DNA from: Bagarius yarrelli
Taxonomy: Eukaryota; Chordata; Actinopteri; Siluriformes; Sisoridae
DNA length: 64,000 bases
Assembly: GCA_005784505.1 (NCBI GenBank)
Contig: VCAZ01000270.1
Coordinates: 1-64,000 of the forward strand
Direction: 5' to 3'
Position 1 is the first letter of the stretch, and the number at the start of each line of letters is the position of its first letter. Below the pieces are notes generated by a model that did no database searches, was not told where the DNA came from, and was given only the letters and a program-made list of their open reading frames with translations. Below, piece by piece: positions 20,520 to 32,330 of this stretch. A program made the translations under genes and the position numbers.

Positions 20520-21115
20520 TATTATGTAACCAAATGTAAAATCTCTAGAAATATATTCATTGCTTTATGATAATATGTTTAACTATGCTTAAATTTTTGA
20601 TTATCAGTATAACATGTTTGATTATGCTTAAATTTTATGAAGATAACCTTTAGAGAAGTTTTCTTTTATAAAATTTTTACTATATAATGTTCATTGAAGA
20701 ATCTTGTTATTATAGTAAGGATAGATTTTTGTTTTATTATAAGGGAAAACAATGCGTAGGTTTCTTATTAAATCTTAGCTGACATTTTCCATTACATTAC
20801 TTAAAGTGGAAATAGAAGAAAGAGTATAAAAGGTGTGTTATTAAAGCAAAGAGATAGCAAGAGGGACAGGGATAGATTAGGCATACCGACTCGCTCAGAA
20901 GTGTGCTTCAGCTAAATCTTTGATACTTTGTGACAACTGCCAATAGAAGGTCTTTACTTAGGAGAAGTAAACCTTTGAGGAGTTATGTTCTCTAGGAGTT
21001 TTATTTTATGTTTTAATTATTTGTACTTTGGATTTTTTTATTTAAGACATACACCTATCTGAATTGCTTTGTAAACTTTTTTATTCTTAAATAAAATGGA
21101 CATTTTATTGTGAGA
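20520..21115 (+). other. Candidate solo LTR or promoter-like region
   Basis: A TATA-like AGTATAAAAGG (about 20823-20833) is followed about 260 bases later by AATAAA (about 21090), the spacing of an LTR. A direct repeat of TATGCTTAAATTTT occurs at about 20584 and 20626. The sequence does not match the other LTRs in the window and clear TG...CA ends are not visible. Confidence 0.35.
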
Positions 21116-22439
21116 ATTCCCAAAAAGGCAAAAGGGTCCAAGTCTCCCTCCTTTAAAACAAACAACAAGGTTATCATTAGATGTTTTTCAGAAATAAAAA
21201 GATTTCAAGAAAACTCAACCTCGTCCCAACCAAAGAAGGAAATACTTGACCTAGGACTTCTCGTGGTAAAAAGGTCTCTGATCCTGTAAATGTTATTGCA
21301 CCTTTTGTAAGAGCTTGTGATCTTTGCATATCATACATTTAAAGTGTTATAGGCCCTGATATTAGTTCTTTAAATGTAACAATATGTGATGTTCATATTG
21401 CATTATAGCATGTATGATAATTTGTTACATTATTAAAAGATGCCATGACACACACCCTGGCTTTAGTCAAACCCTTTTGTCAAACCCTTTGACTCATGAG
21501 AAGAAAAGGAAACAGAAAAGGCACAGTCCACAAGCATTGTCAATTTTTTTAATTAATATTTTGTTATTATTAATATTATTGGGCATAAGAATATTAATAA
21601 TATTTGGAAGCTTTTGTGGTTTCTTTGCCTGTTATATTTCCTGCTAAATATATACAAACTAGAATCCATCATTCTAACTTTTGTAATTATTTGCAACATT
21701 TGCCTAAAATGTTTAAAAATGACATTTGTTGAGGAAAAATTATTATGACTACATATAAAGTGTACAGTATACCTTGAGTTTATGAATTTCATGCATACTG
21801 AAGGTAAAATTGCTTTTTCAACTATCTGAATCATGAATCAATTCATAAGTTAAAAAAAACAACTTAGACAAAAGTCTGTAAACAACCCTGGCAGGAAAAT
21901 TAATTAGATTATATGCATTGATAAATTTCGGAACCACAACTAAGCGTGCCTGTCCAGATGTGTCCCGCAAGAAATCACAATGTGCTCTCATACTAATAAT
22001 GAAGCCAATAATCATGTGAAAATAAATTGAAGGAAAATCTAAGAGTAGGTAAACAGAGAACAACAAACAACAGCACCTTCTTTACTGTTCCAATAGCAAA
22101 ACTATTTTGCGTTATGATGTAGCCCTGTATCTCTGGAAACCATATTAAAACTTTTCAAGGAAATTAGTATGGTGCAAAAAAGGAAAAGAGAATTTAAACT
22201 CATCTGCCCCAAAACTAAACTGAAGTTCTGGGGAAAAATAACCCTGAAAAAAATCTAAATGAACTATAAAATTCTTGTAAGGTCCAGACAGACCTATCCC
22301 AAATAGCATTAAAAATGTATAGAGGCTTTTGAAAGTGTGAGTTCATCAGATACTCATTACCTTGGCAATTGTGATGGCAATTTGAAAAAAGGATTGGGTT
22401 TATTTCAAACCACATGTGTAACCCTTCTGCCTTTCACCC
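21116..22439. other. AT-rich, no gene seen
   Basis: Only short chance frames and no recognised repeat. Confidence 0.5.
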
Positions 22440-22545
22440 TTTCAGAGACGGCTAGGATAGGCTCCAGCGGATCCCCGTGACCTAGAATTAGGAAATAAGC
22501 GGGTATAGAAGATGAATGAATGAATATGGAATGAATGAATACTGA
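22440..22545 (+). repeat. Dispersed fish repeat with (GAAT)n tail
   Basis: GGATAGGCTCCAGCGGATCC, then AAGCGGGTATAGAAGATGAA and GAATGAATGAAT repeats. This is a very common 3' tail of non-LTR elements in fish; only the tail is present. Confidence 0.65.
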
Positions 22546-23944
22546 GACATCTAACCATTTCAAATTTAGCCCCACACTCACTACTTACACCTCTGGGAAG
22601 ACTTCCCACGAGTTTGTGAAGTGTGACCGTGTGGATTATTTCTATTTAGCCGGTGCCAAAACACCTTGACATCACAGTCTGTGTGCCACATCAAATACAG
22701 GATATGTAATAAAATATTTATTAAAATTTATTCAATTCAGTAGAGCCAGCCATCTGGACACCTAAGGTGTTGCTGGTATGGTATTGGTTAGGATCTACTA
22801 AAAGTGGTCCAAGAAAGGACAAACTGTGAACCACCGATAGGCTCGTGGGCTCCTAAAGCATATCACTAATATAGAAAGTGACAGCTAATCAATAAAGTTA
22901 TTGTTGCTGTAAAAGGTTTATGCTGAAAGGTTATAGAAGATTGTCAGAACACCCACTACATTACAGCTTGCTGTTTACGGCGGCAGACTAGTTGAAGCGT
23001 CCACCCTGAACATTTGTCCGCCACCTAAACATGCCTAAAAAAAGGGAGTTTTACTACTAAAATATACCTGGGTCTGACAAGAGAATTAAAAAACGTTTAT
23101 TCAATGTATGTTTCTTCTTGTGCTATAGCTGCCAGTTTCCTATTTCTATTGACCTTATTGTAAAAAGTATTTTGCAATGACATAAAATCTTTGTGCCATA
23201 TTCACTATGTAGTACATTATTTTCAGGTTCTCTGAGAAAAGATTTAAGTGTAACCTAATTAAACCATTGTCATTAAACCATTTCAGTTATAAATTGTGTA
23301 TTAACTAGTCTTTACTCAACCCTAACATTGATGTGCTAAGCAAGACAATATAATCACTTAATAGCGACGCTCTCCCACATATTTAGCTATTATAACTACG
23401 CTTATTTCCGTCGTTGGTATAAGTGGCAGTATGTGGTAATAGACAAGAAATGTACAGTTTTATACCATTGTGCTGATAACGTTTCTTTAGCCCTTTGGCA
23501 ATCCTACAGCTTGAACCACCGTAGGCGATCCACCCTTACAGTCTTCTAAATGCAATAAATGTAAATGTAAACCCAAAGCTTTAACCACTATTGTTTGAGG
23601 TTGTAGAATGCATGTACACTCACAAGCTACTTTAGCAGAAACACTTGTGCACCATGTAAATAATTATTTATTGTCATATCAGCTACATGTCAAGAGTTTT
23701 ATTTTTACAGCAAGTTGCAGGCGTCTGTGGATTTATTTATTTGCAAATGGGCTCTTCAAATGTATTCAGCTGCCCTGTGACATTGCATTAGCATTTTAAT
23801 AACATGCAGTGGTTGTCTTTGCATGCCTACATGTTAAATGCATTGCACCTTACTAGTAGGTGGAAAATCAGTACAGTTTTATGTTAAAAGACAACAACTG
23901 TTACTTCTGAATAATAGAGAAGAAATATACATATTGTTAACATA
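22546..23944. other. No gene seen
   Basis: Includes short open frames such as 23608-23799 without homology that I recognise. No splice-bounded coding segment. Confidence 0.5.
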
Positions 23945-24140
23945 CATGACATTAAAATTCTGCAACAAAGCGATGATATTTTAGATCATTTTCTAGTCCT
24001 GTGTAAACTAAATTTAACTGTAACTGTAAATACTATGTAATTCTATGTAACAAGTATGTAAGAAGAATTACTTCTACCACAAAAGACATATAAGTAATCT
24101 TCCTGATTTATTATAATTCCCCAGCATATATGATTCTAGT
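23945..24140 (+). pseudogene. L2-like LINE endonuclease end, fragment
   Basis: Plus-strand decayed frame IKILQQSDDILDHFLVLCKL with the D-H motif. It is the same module as 9225-9520, followed by a degenerate linker with several stops. Confidence 0.6.
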
Positions 24141-24149
24141 TGATATTCT

Positions 24150-24560
24150 CTTGTCACACATCACTCCTGACAGGTTTCTCCACCCATTCCAACTCACTTT
24201 TTTACCTCTTTTACACACTCTCCATTGCTCTGGACTGTCGACCCCAAGTACTTAAACTCCTGTACCTTCTTTACCTGTTCACCCTGTAATCTCACTGTTC
24301 CACTTCCCTCCCTGCACATGTACTCTGTCTTGCTACGACTGACTTTTTTCCTCTTCTCTTCAGAGAAAACCTCCACCTGCTCCCTTCTTTCATTACAGAT
24401 CACAATGTCATCTGCAAACATTATTGTTCAAGAAGATTTCTGTCTGACCTCTTCTGTCACCCGATCCATCACCACAGCAGACCAGAAGGAGCTCATCTAC
24501 CACTGCACACCTCACCACTGTCCTGCTCCTCTTATACATATTTTCCACGTCTGCTGCACT
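24150..24560 (-). pseudogene. RTE-type LINE reverse transcriptase fragment
   Basis: Minus strand. MFADDIVICNERREQVEVF contains the FADD catalytic box of a non-LTR reverse transcriptase, followed by SRSKTEYMC and KVQEFKYLGSTVQSNGE. This arrangement is typical of RTE-clade LINEs. Two other parts of this family lie at 55940-57665 and 62995-63560. It is short, has lost the finger domain and cannot act. Confidence 0.75.
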
Positions 24561-24569
24561 CTCATGACT

Positions 24570-24975
24570 TAGGCAATCTGATAATACCTAGAATAACAAA
24601 ATCAACTGCAGGTGGCCTATCCTTTTCTTATCTAGCGTCTAAACTTTGGAATAATTTACCCTGCACTGTTTGGGAGGCTGCCAGTTCAAAACTAAATCAA
24701 AGACACATCTCTTTAACCTGGCCTACACATAATACACACATTTTCATTATTTAAATCCGTTAAAGGATTGTTAGGCTGCAATAGTCAGGTCAATCAGGAC
24801 CAGCAAAACTATTCTTTGTTTGTTCGAGCTCACCATCACCACTATTACTTGGAGATAATAAGGCAGTTTCAGTGATCTCTTGTCTTCTAAACGGCCATCC
24901 GTACAAGACCACGGAAACTTTGCTGCAGCATGGGTTACCTACTGGTTTATCTGGTCAGAGGAGAACTGAGCCTGG
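24570..24975 (+). mobile_element. L2-like LINE 3' end fragment
   Basis: Decayed C-terminal RT sequence (LWNNLPCTVWEAASSKLN-like) followed by a 3' untranslated part ending in GAACTGAGCCTGG, where the ERV-2 LTR begins. The LTR probably inserted into this LINE. Confidence 0.55.
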
Positions 24976-25275
24976 TGTGGTGGAAATTATTAGATCGCCC
25001 TGTGGAGAAACAGCAAATGAGTAGAGACGGAGGCAGCAGAGAAAAAGATCAAGACCAAACATCGTTCAGTGTTCACTAAGGGCGCGCAACCTTAAGGGCT
25101 GCGCTCTATTTAAACCCTAACAAATCTTCTGTTTCCTCAAGACCTTGCTTCGATCGTTACTGCTGCAGCAAAGCCGATGGACTTTGGGTGCGATTGCCTA
25201 AACCCTTAGGAAATTACTCCTTACGTACGATGACGTACATCGGGTTCTAGTGATTATCTGAAGGTCTGCAACAAC
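24976..25275 (-). mobile_element. ERV-2 3' LTR (minus)
   Basis: Matches 32331-32735: ATTATTAGATCGCCCTGTGG, AGAGACGGAGGCAGCAGAGA, CTCTATTTAAACCC, CAAGACCTTGCTTCG and GATTATCTGAAGGT occur in the same order. It lacks about 28 bases that in the other LTR include the AATAAA signal, and a stretch near the upstream end. Confidence 0.85.
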
Positions 25276-25845
25276 TCTTCGTCATTCTAAAGTACATGTA
25301 TTACTTTTTGCTTTACTCAAGTGTGGGTAGTCTAACAAATGTCTAAGTTAAGCATCAAATATAATTTTTCCACTACATCTTCTCCCTTTTGTTTCTTTTG
25401 AAACATAAAAATATGTTTAAAAAATTAAAAAATTATATTTAGAACACAAATCATCAGAACATAGCTTGTGCTACTGCTAAGGTAACTTCACATAGTGTGC
25501 TGAGTGGAAAAGCTAATTAATGCTGTTTTTGTTCTGTCTGCATTTCCTCAGAGAGGACAGTGATGGAGGGGAACTCATACAGACTGATGACAAAGAGAAC
25601 AGGATCAGAAACGCTAAGAACAAATATTTTGCACCCTCTTGTTATCTTTGTGGTAAAATTCAATCCGGAATGAGTATTACTCTGTCACCTGTTTCTTTAC
25701 ACTGGAAAAGAGGGGGAATCTAAATAGTCAGGAAGTTGCTCATTTCTTCACCGGTATTGAGACGGAGGGCTCTGGAGGCTTTCCTCTCCCTTTTTAGCTG
25801 GACTTACTTCACTGACCTGTGTCCCCTCCTCTCAGCCTTACACAA
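25276..25845. other. ERV-2 3' region, not recognised
   Basis: It lies between the 3' LTR and the inserted L2, where env would be expected on the minus strand. I see no envelope motif. The plus-strand open frame 25520-25723 looks fortuitous. Confidence 0.3.
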
Positions 25846-26300
25846 TTCAATTCAATTCAGTTTTATTTGTATAGCGCTTTTTACAATGGTGATTGTCACA
25901 AAACAGCTTTACAATTGAAGAAATTATGAGATGAAAATGAAACAGAAATCAGTTTGTCCCTGATGAGCAAGCCGGGGGCGACGGTGGCAAGGAAAAACTC
26001 CCTGAGATGAGATAGGAAGAAACCTTGAGAGGAACCAGACTCAACAGAGAACCCACCCTCATTTGGGTGAAAAACAGGTAGCAGGGATTATGAGGTTACA
26101 TTGTGTGTGTGTGTAAACAACTTTCATCATTAGTCCTTAAAGAGCAGCTGGAATGTCTTTATGGCAAAGTGGGTCGTCCCAGATCGCCCTGGTGATGCAT
26201 CATCCTCTGGGCAGGTCACAGGGAAGGGTCCCACAGGACCGGGTCGGAGGTGGGGTCTGGATCACCGGCAGCTCTGTTGTGGCATATGTAACTCAACAGT

Positions 26301-26301
<1 letters not shown>

Positions 26302-26342
<41 letters not shown>

Positions 26343-26362
26343 AAGAGAGAGAGAGGGAAAGG
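26302..26362. repeat. (GA)n microsatellite inside the L2 3' UTR
   Basis: About 60 bases of GA repeat with a few interruptions (GAAAGAGA). The matching place in the other L2 copy is 51500-51596. Confidence 0.9.
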
Positions 26363-26660
26363 AAGGCAAAAAGAAGGAAAACAGTTAAGTGACAATGTAA
26401 TCACACGGTTTGGATTGATTAAGTGAATAATGTAGAGTGCAAGGATGGACTCCGGCAAGACTACCTAGGTCAGCATAAGTAAAAGGAGAACCAGAGGGAA
26501 ACACAGGCATGAGGGCTCCCTGATATGTTAAGCAACCAGCCGCTTTCATCATCAACACCGTGATCAATAAGAGAGGGGAAGACAGCATCTAAACATACCA
26601 GATCACCATAATACTCAACACCCATGAGTCCCCCAGATCTGCTCCTTTATCTAAGGGGAA

Positions 26661-28345
26661 TCAAATACAAAAGGCTTGATTAAATAAGTACGTTTTTAAC
26701 CTGGACTTAAACACTGAGACTGTGTCTGATTCCCGAACATACATAGGGAGGCTATTCCATAGCATTGGGGCTCTGTAAGAAAAGGCTCTGCCCCCTGCTG
26801 TAGTTTTTATAATACGCGGTACTGACAGGCAGCCTGCATCCTTTGATCGAAGTAGGCGTGGCGGAACGTAAGACACTAGAAGTTCGCTTAAGTACTGCGG
26901 TGCGAAACCATTTAGAGCTTTATAAGTTAATAGTAGTATTTTAAAATCGATGCAGTGTCTCACTGGGAGCCAATGCAGTGTGTATAAGACCGGCGTGATG
27001 TGCTCGTATCTTTTAGTTTTAGTGAGGACTCTCGCTGCTGCGTTCTGGACTAACTGAAGTTTATTAATGCACCTAGTTGAACATCCAGACAGTAAAGCGT
27101 TACAGTAATCCAGCCTGGATGTGATAAATGCATGAACTAATTTTTCAGCATCAGTAAGCGACAAGATATTTCTTATTTTAGCGATATTTCTAAGATGATA
27201 GAATGCTATCCTGCTAATATTGTCAACATGGGCTTCAAATGAGAGACTGGAGTCTAAAATCACACCCAAATCTTTTACTGTTACACTTGGTGAAACTGAA
27301 AGACTGTCTAGTGTTAAGGTTTGATCAGGAAGCTTACTTTTAGCTACCTGTGGTCCTAGAACCAGAACCTCCGTCTTGTTAGCGTTAAGCAAGAGGAAAT
27401 TGCATAACATCCAATCTCTTACTTCCTTCACACATTGCTAAATTTTATTAAACTGGCCTTTCGCGTCAGGCCTTGATGAGACGTATAACTGTGTGTCATC
27501 AGCGTAACAGTGGAAACTGATATCATGCTTACGAATTATATTTCCCAGAGGCAGCATGTAAAGAGAGAAAAGACGTGGGCCTTAAACCGAGCCCTGTGGA
27601 ACACCATACTTTACAAGGGAGCACGCAGAATAATCACCATTTAAATCTACAAACTGGTAGCGATCGGTTAAATAGGACCTGAGCCACGCAAGAGCTGTTC
27701 CTTTAATTCCTACTAATTTTTCTAATCTGTGAAGAAGAATATCGTGATCTATGGTGTCGAAAGCCGCACTAAGGTCAAGTAATATAAGGAACGAGACACA
27801 GCCTTGGTCGGATGCCAGTAAGAGGTCATTAGCTACTTTGACCAGTGCCGTCTCTGTGCTGTGGTGAGGCCTGAATCCTGATTGATAAAGTTCGTGTATG
27901 TTATTTCTTTGTAAATATGAACATAGTTGTTGCGCTACTACCTTCTCTAGGATTTTAGAGATAAACGGAAGGTTAGATATCAGCCTGTAGTTCGACAGCT
28001 CATTTTGGTCAAGGTCAGGTTTCTTAATTAAAGGTTTAAAAACTGCTAATTTAAAAGATTTGGGAACATACCCACTGCTGAGAGAAGAGTTAACTATTTT
28101 CAACAGGGGTTCTGATACTGCCGGAACAATTTGCTTAAGAAAGTGTGTTGGTATAGGATCTAACACACAAGTTGACGGTTTTGTGGAAGAGATGAGTGCG
28201 ATTAGGTTTTTCTCTTCCAGAGGAGTGAATTTGAAAGTTCTGATCTGATGCGGTTAATTGTTCATCAGAATCATTTGAAAGGTCTGGTTTTAGAGCGTGA
28301 ATTTTCTGCCTAATGTTTGCAATTTTATTATCAAAGAAGTTCATG
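26661..28345 (-). pseudogene. L2 LINE reverse transcriptase (minus copy)
   Basis: Non-LTR reverse transcriptase that would copy its own RNA at a nicked target. From high to low coordinates: KIANIRQKIHALKPDLSND; LDPIPTHFLKQIVPAVSEP; RT motifs with SGFRPHHSTETALVKVANDL and LDLSAAFDTIDHDILLHRLE (first catalytic Asp); VPQGSV at 27582. A stop follows, the YADD region lies at about 27500, and a second open part (27431 to 26661) covers the C-terminal region with SRLDYCNALLSGC and LHWLPVRHCIDFKILLLTYK. At least two stops or shifts. Confidence 0.9.
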
Positions 28346-28989
28346 AAATCCTCACTGCTGCACGCAGTTATGGTGCAGGTTTCTGAGGTCGTCTTATTCC
28401 TAGTTAATTTTGCAACGGTGTCAAATAGAAATCTAGGATTATTTTTATTATTTTCAATAAGGTTAGAAAGATACGTTGATCTAGTTACACTAAGAGCTTT
28501 TTTTATAAGCTAGAATTCCCTCTTTGCATGCTGCCTGGAAAACCAGCAATCTAGTTTGGCACCATTTACGTTCTAGTTTACGGGCGCTCTGTTTTAAAGA
28601 GCGTGTGTGTTCATTATACCAAGGAGCGAGTTTCTTATCTTTAATTATTTTTCTTTTAACTGGAGCCACGTTATCTAATGTAGAGCGGAAAGCAGCATCA
28701 ATTTTTGTTCTTTCTCTTCCAGTAGTTTATGCTTACAGTCTCGAAAGCTCCCCCAATGTCCCAGAAATATGCACATGGTGGTGATTGGAGGAACTGGTTT
28801 CAGGATTTTATCCAGGAGGAGCTCTTGTTTGTCACTCATCTAAAATCAGTGTGTATGCGATTGATTGGCCTACTGAAACTTTCAATAGAATTTACTATGT
28901 GGGTCTAATATTGTCTAATAATTACTCTTCGTGCAACGATGACGGGTTTCCCACTGCAAACAGCGGACTTTGGCATATGAGAACTTCTT

Positions 28990-29550
28990 TGATCAGAGGC
29001 TTCCGATGCAAAGCTTTTTCTTGTCTAAGGATTCTGTGAACCCTTTCTTCCAGGTTCATGTCCTGTTGCTCCCTCGACGTCCTCTGAGTCCTGACTAGGT
29101 ACAGGTACTCGTTTAACTACGCAACGTGGATGCAGGTAGCCGTCTCTGCAACCTTCACTGCAGTGGGCGTTATCAGGAGAATCTGGAATGGACCCACTCG
29201 CCTGGTTTTAAATCTTGCAGCTCTTCCTCTCTAGGTTGTGGCAAACAGCTTTTTACCTGTTGATGAATTTTGGATAATACAGAGGACAGATTAAACTAAT
29301 AGTTTAACATTGTATTTTCGAGATTGCCGGTAGTAAGAGCTGAAGATCTTGGAGGTTCTGTCCTGTGTTGAGATTCCTGCCAAACAAAATTTCAAATGGG
29401 CTTAAATTGTTTTTGTTATGCGTGCGCATGCATGTGCACAAATAAGACATTTTTATCACAATTTTTTTGGGAAAATATAAGAAAGCCCTTTGTAAACCAG
29501 TACTTATATGTATTTCCCATTCCCCCGTTTGACACGTGGTCTCTCCCATG
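28990..29550 (-). pseudogene. ERV-2 integrase C-terminal part
   Basis: Minus strand. NNLSPFEILFGRNLNTG is the segment after the catalytic core of gammaretrovirus-like integrases. Downstream, LQDLKPGEWVHSRF and HTAVKVAE-like sequence match the C-terminal DNA-binding domain. Multiple stops. Confidence 0.65.
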
Positions 29551-29829
29551 TGTTAATTTCCAGAGGGCCCTTTCCTCTGGAGCAGTTAACGACTGCAAAT
29601 CTGTAAGGTTAGCTGTGGGAGAGCAATAATTTGCTCAAACATAACTCACAATGCTCAGTCAACAGTAATTGTGCCATCTGTTTAGCTGCAGCATCCGCTC
29701 TGACATTTTCCTGTGGAAACAGAATCTTTTCAGTTAGTATGGGCTACACATTTACAAACTGCAAAGGATTTTTAGCTTTCATGAGCTCAGCAATCAGTTG
29801 ATGGTGCGTAATGGTTTTACCTGAGGATG

Positions 29830-30252
29830 TTAAAAACCCTCTGTGTTTCCAAAGTGTCCCAAAATCATGTGCCACCCCAAAAGCATACTGTCTGTGTAAA
29901 TCGTCACTGTTTGACCCTTTGCTAATTTACATGCTTCAGTTACTGCGGTTAACTCTGCAGCTTGTGCTGAAAAATGTGATGGAAGAGGATGTGCTTTTAG
30001 TGTGGTGTAAATTGTTACTACAGCATAACCCATGCAACATTTGCCTGATGCTTGGTCCATCCAGCCGATCCATCCAAACAATTCAAGATCAGGATTAGTT
30101 TGTGGTGTTTTTTGTAAATCTGGTCTCAGGCTGCAAACGTCATTCACAACCTGTACACAATCATGTTGTTCTCCATCATCAGCTGTAAGAAGAGTAGCAG
30201 GGTTTAAAACCATATATCTTTTAACAGTTACATTTGGAATTTCAAGTAACAC
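29830..30252 (-). pseudogene. ERV-2 RNase H domain
   Basis: This would degrade RNA in RNA:DNA hybrids during reverse transcription. The 140-codon open frame contains LNPATLLTADDGEQHDC (the connection region), HFSAQAAELTAVTEACKLAK with the catalytic Glu in AAELTA, and VTIYTDSMLLG with a catalytic Asp. The first catalytic Asp region is altered (ELFGWIGWMDQASGK). It is longer than other fragments because one frame stayed open. Confidence 0.85.
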
Positions 30253-30585
30253 TGTTATACCTCAGCCACCTGGCTGCGGTCATATGAGCTGCCTTCTGTT
30301 TGAAACTGCATGTGGTACCAATAATGTTAAATCACTATAGCCCAATGTCACGTGATGACATTTACAGCTTGTTCAGCTGCTTGTTGTGTAAATAGTCAAC
30401 TGGGATCTGAAATGCCCAATGTTGGTGTATTTTGGAATGCTAGCTTAAACTGTTTAAGCTTCTTTTTCCTTTTGTGTCCAAGTAACTTTGCTGTGGGCTT
30501 GTAGGCCTTGTAAATGAGTAATAGCGCTCAATAGTACCTCCACACAGCATAATTAGAAATAACCATCCTGCAATAGGAACACATG

Positions 30586-30880
30586 CTACAAAACGCCAAT
30601 CTTTTGGTTTCCCTGGAGCTTTGTTCTTTTTTTTACAGGGAAAATAGAGGTGCTTACCAGACTAAATAAACAGGAAACAGTTACCCCAGCTTCCAAGAGT
30701 GAATTGAAAACTGGTGTGATGCCTGCAATAGCTTCAGGTTTAAGTGAATATTGTGCTTTTTTAGGCCTAAAGTCAGATTTGGAAGTAATGTGCACAGGTG
30801 GGCAGTTTTTATTTCAAATCAACGTCATGTTTACCTTTAGCCCAAAGGTGTCGAGGTACTGAGCTCAGTCTGGGGTCAGT
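30586..30880 (-). pseudogene. ERV-2 RT N-terminal part
   Basis: Minus strand. SSVPRHLWAKGKHDV (about 30860) is followed by KAQYSLKPEAIAGITPVFNS and LEAGVTV...IFPVKK, the fingers start of a gammaretrovirus-like RT. It corresponds to SEMWSRHDTDVGLV and QYPLQSEAEAGIKKT in ERV-1 but clearly belongs to another lineage. Palm motifs are not recognisable. Confidence 0.75.
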
Positions 30881-31189
30881 CATCTCTAATCCTACTCTTT
30901 TTCAGTTAATTTTTTTGAAACCATGGTCTGGAAAAAAAATCGTCCTCTGTGCCAACTTGGAGAAAACTATGGTTTTATGTCAGTCCCGTCGTCAGTGGTT
31001 GTGTCACACTCGTGTTAAGTCCGGGTTAACCAGTTTAAATGTTTACAAAATGCTCAAGCTTTTTTACTAACCCAAACAGTTTAATCTTCCCAACACAATT
31101 GAGTCCAAAAACATAATTCTTTCCATTTATCAGAGGTGGATTTAGCTAGAGAAATATGTAGAGCATCATGCATTTGGAAAGGGTGTATT

Positions 31190-32045
31190 ATTAATTTGGA
31201 ATAGGTGTGAATATTTTTATCTTTACGAGAAACAAGGAAAGAAAGCAGGTTTTTATTGCAGCAGGAAAATTTTTTTTATCCCAGTGTTTTGTAAGCAGTG
31301 GTTTCTCGCAAGAATGTGTAAAAGTTTTTTCTGCCTCACCATCACCAGACAGTTCCCACACCTCAATCAGCTTGAACACGGAGAACCTGTAGCAGGCTCA
31401 GCTGCGCTTGGTGTAAAGTGTCTTCACGTTTGGTGTGATTCTGCTTCTTTTGCTTAAACAGTTGTGTAATCAAGTTCAGTTTACCAGTGTCCCCTTGACG
31501 TATGTTTGTTCAATTTTTTCAAAAATGTCAGTTATTAGTACCATGAGGAAGCTGTTTCTAAGGTGAGCTTCATATGCTGTAACGTCAACAGTGTTCAGGT
31601 TAGCTGGCATTCAGGTCAGAAAACCTCAGTAAATCTCATAAGATACTAAGCACAAATATCTGTGTCTCTCTGTTTGCACATATCCATCTTTGTCATATCC
31701 ATTCTTACAGGAAAGGCAGTAGTGAAAGCTTTACACAGATATTCCACAAACTGTCTGTACTCAGCATTGTTCATATGTATCCATTGTCTGTGTGTCTGCA
31801 TCATGTTGTGGTCTGGCCAGCTTTTTCATTAGAAGATGTCTGAGTTCATGAGAAGTCGGTCTGAATTCTCTGCAGAATTGTCCAACCTGGACGATGAATT
31901 TGAGTGGCTTTGAACCAGGACTGAGCAGACTCCGGTCACAGAGTGCGTCCACTCTGAGGCCTTTTTCCTCCTACAAAAACTCGCAAAAAACCTTATACTT
32001 ATCGGTATACTCCAACCTTGAATATACTGTAGTGAATTTCTCAAA
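31190..32045 (-). pseudogene. ERV-2 gag remnant
   Basis: A capsid-like stretch VGQFCREFRPTSHELRHLLM on the minus strand (about 31890-31820) and an upstream frame to 32045 in another phase. The rest is too decayed to assign. It sits where gag is expected between primer binding site and pol. Confidence 0.5.
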
Positions 32046-32308
32046 CCTGAAATCCACTAACCCTTCACAGATCAATTTTCCAGTCACAGAATTTACTTAA
32101 AAACACAAACGAGATCCAATAATTACCTCTCAAGGGGAGGTTTGTGCGTGGGACTCGTCGCTGAGACAGTCCCGGTGATATCTCCTCCCACAGAGTAGTA
32201 GTCAATTTTTGTGGTCAGACGAAGAAACACACCCTCTGGATGGTAGCTAGCTTTTTTTTTTTCCCATCAATCCTGGGGAAATCTCCAAGAATCATCATCA
32301 CATGCGGA

Positions 32309-32326
32309 GCCCCACGTTGGGCACCG
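32309..32326 (-). promoter_or_regulatory. ERV-2 primer binding site, Lys-tRNA type
   Basis: On the minus strand CGGTGCCCAACGTGGGGC follows the LTR end (CCACA) after a short gap. It matches the classical tRNA-Lys(1,2) site except at two of 18 positions. Confidence 0.75.
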
Positions 32327-32330
32327 GGAA

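Larger units (their letters stand above)
25846..28731 (-). mobile_element. L2 LINE nested in ERV-2 (minus)
   Basis: Read on the minus strand it has part of ORF2 with RT and a 3' UTR containing a (CT)n tract. The tail is CAAATAAAACTGAATTG-like, ending in (AATTG)n. The 5' end is truncated before the RT, so no endonuclease is present. CTTACA occurs both next to the tail (about 25839-25844) and at the 5' end (about 28732-28737), a likely target-site duplication. A closely similar copy lies on the plus strand at 49150-52325. Confidence 0.85.
28732..32308 (-). mobile_element. ERV-2 internal region (minus)
   Basis: Gene order on the minus strand from the 5' LTR: gag (about 32045-31190), pol with RT start (about 30880-30586), RNase H (30252-29830) and integrase (about 29550-28990). 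The env zone is interrupted by the L2. Frames are broken throughout. Confidence 0.8.

Noticed and set aside
26153..26392. 79-codon plus-strand frame rich in Arg-Glu
   Set aside because: It is produced by the (GA)n microsatellite inside the L2 3' UTR.
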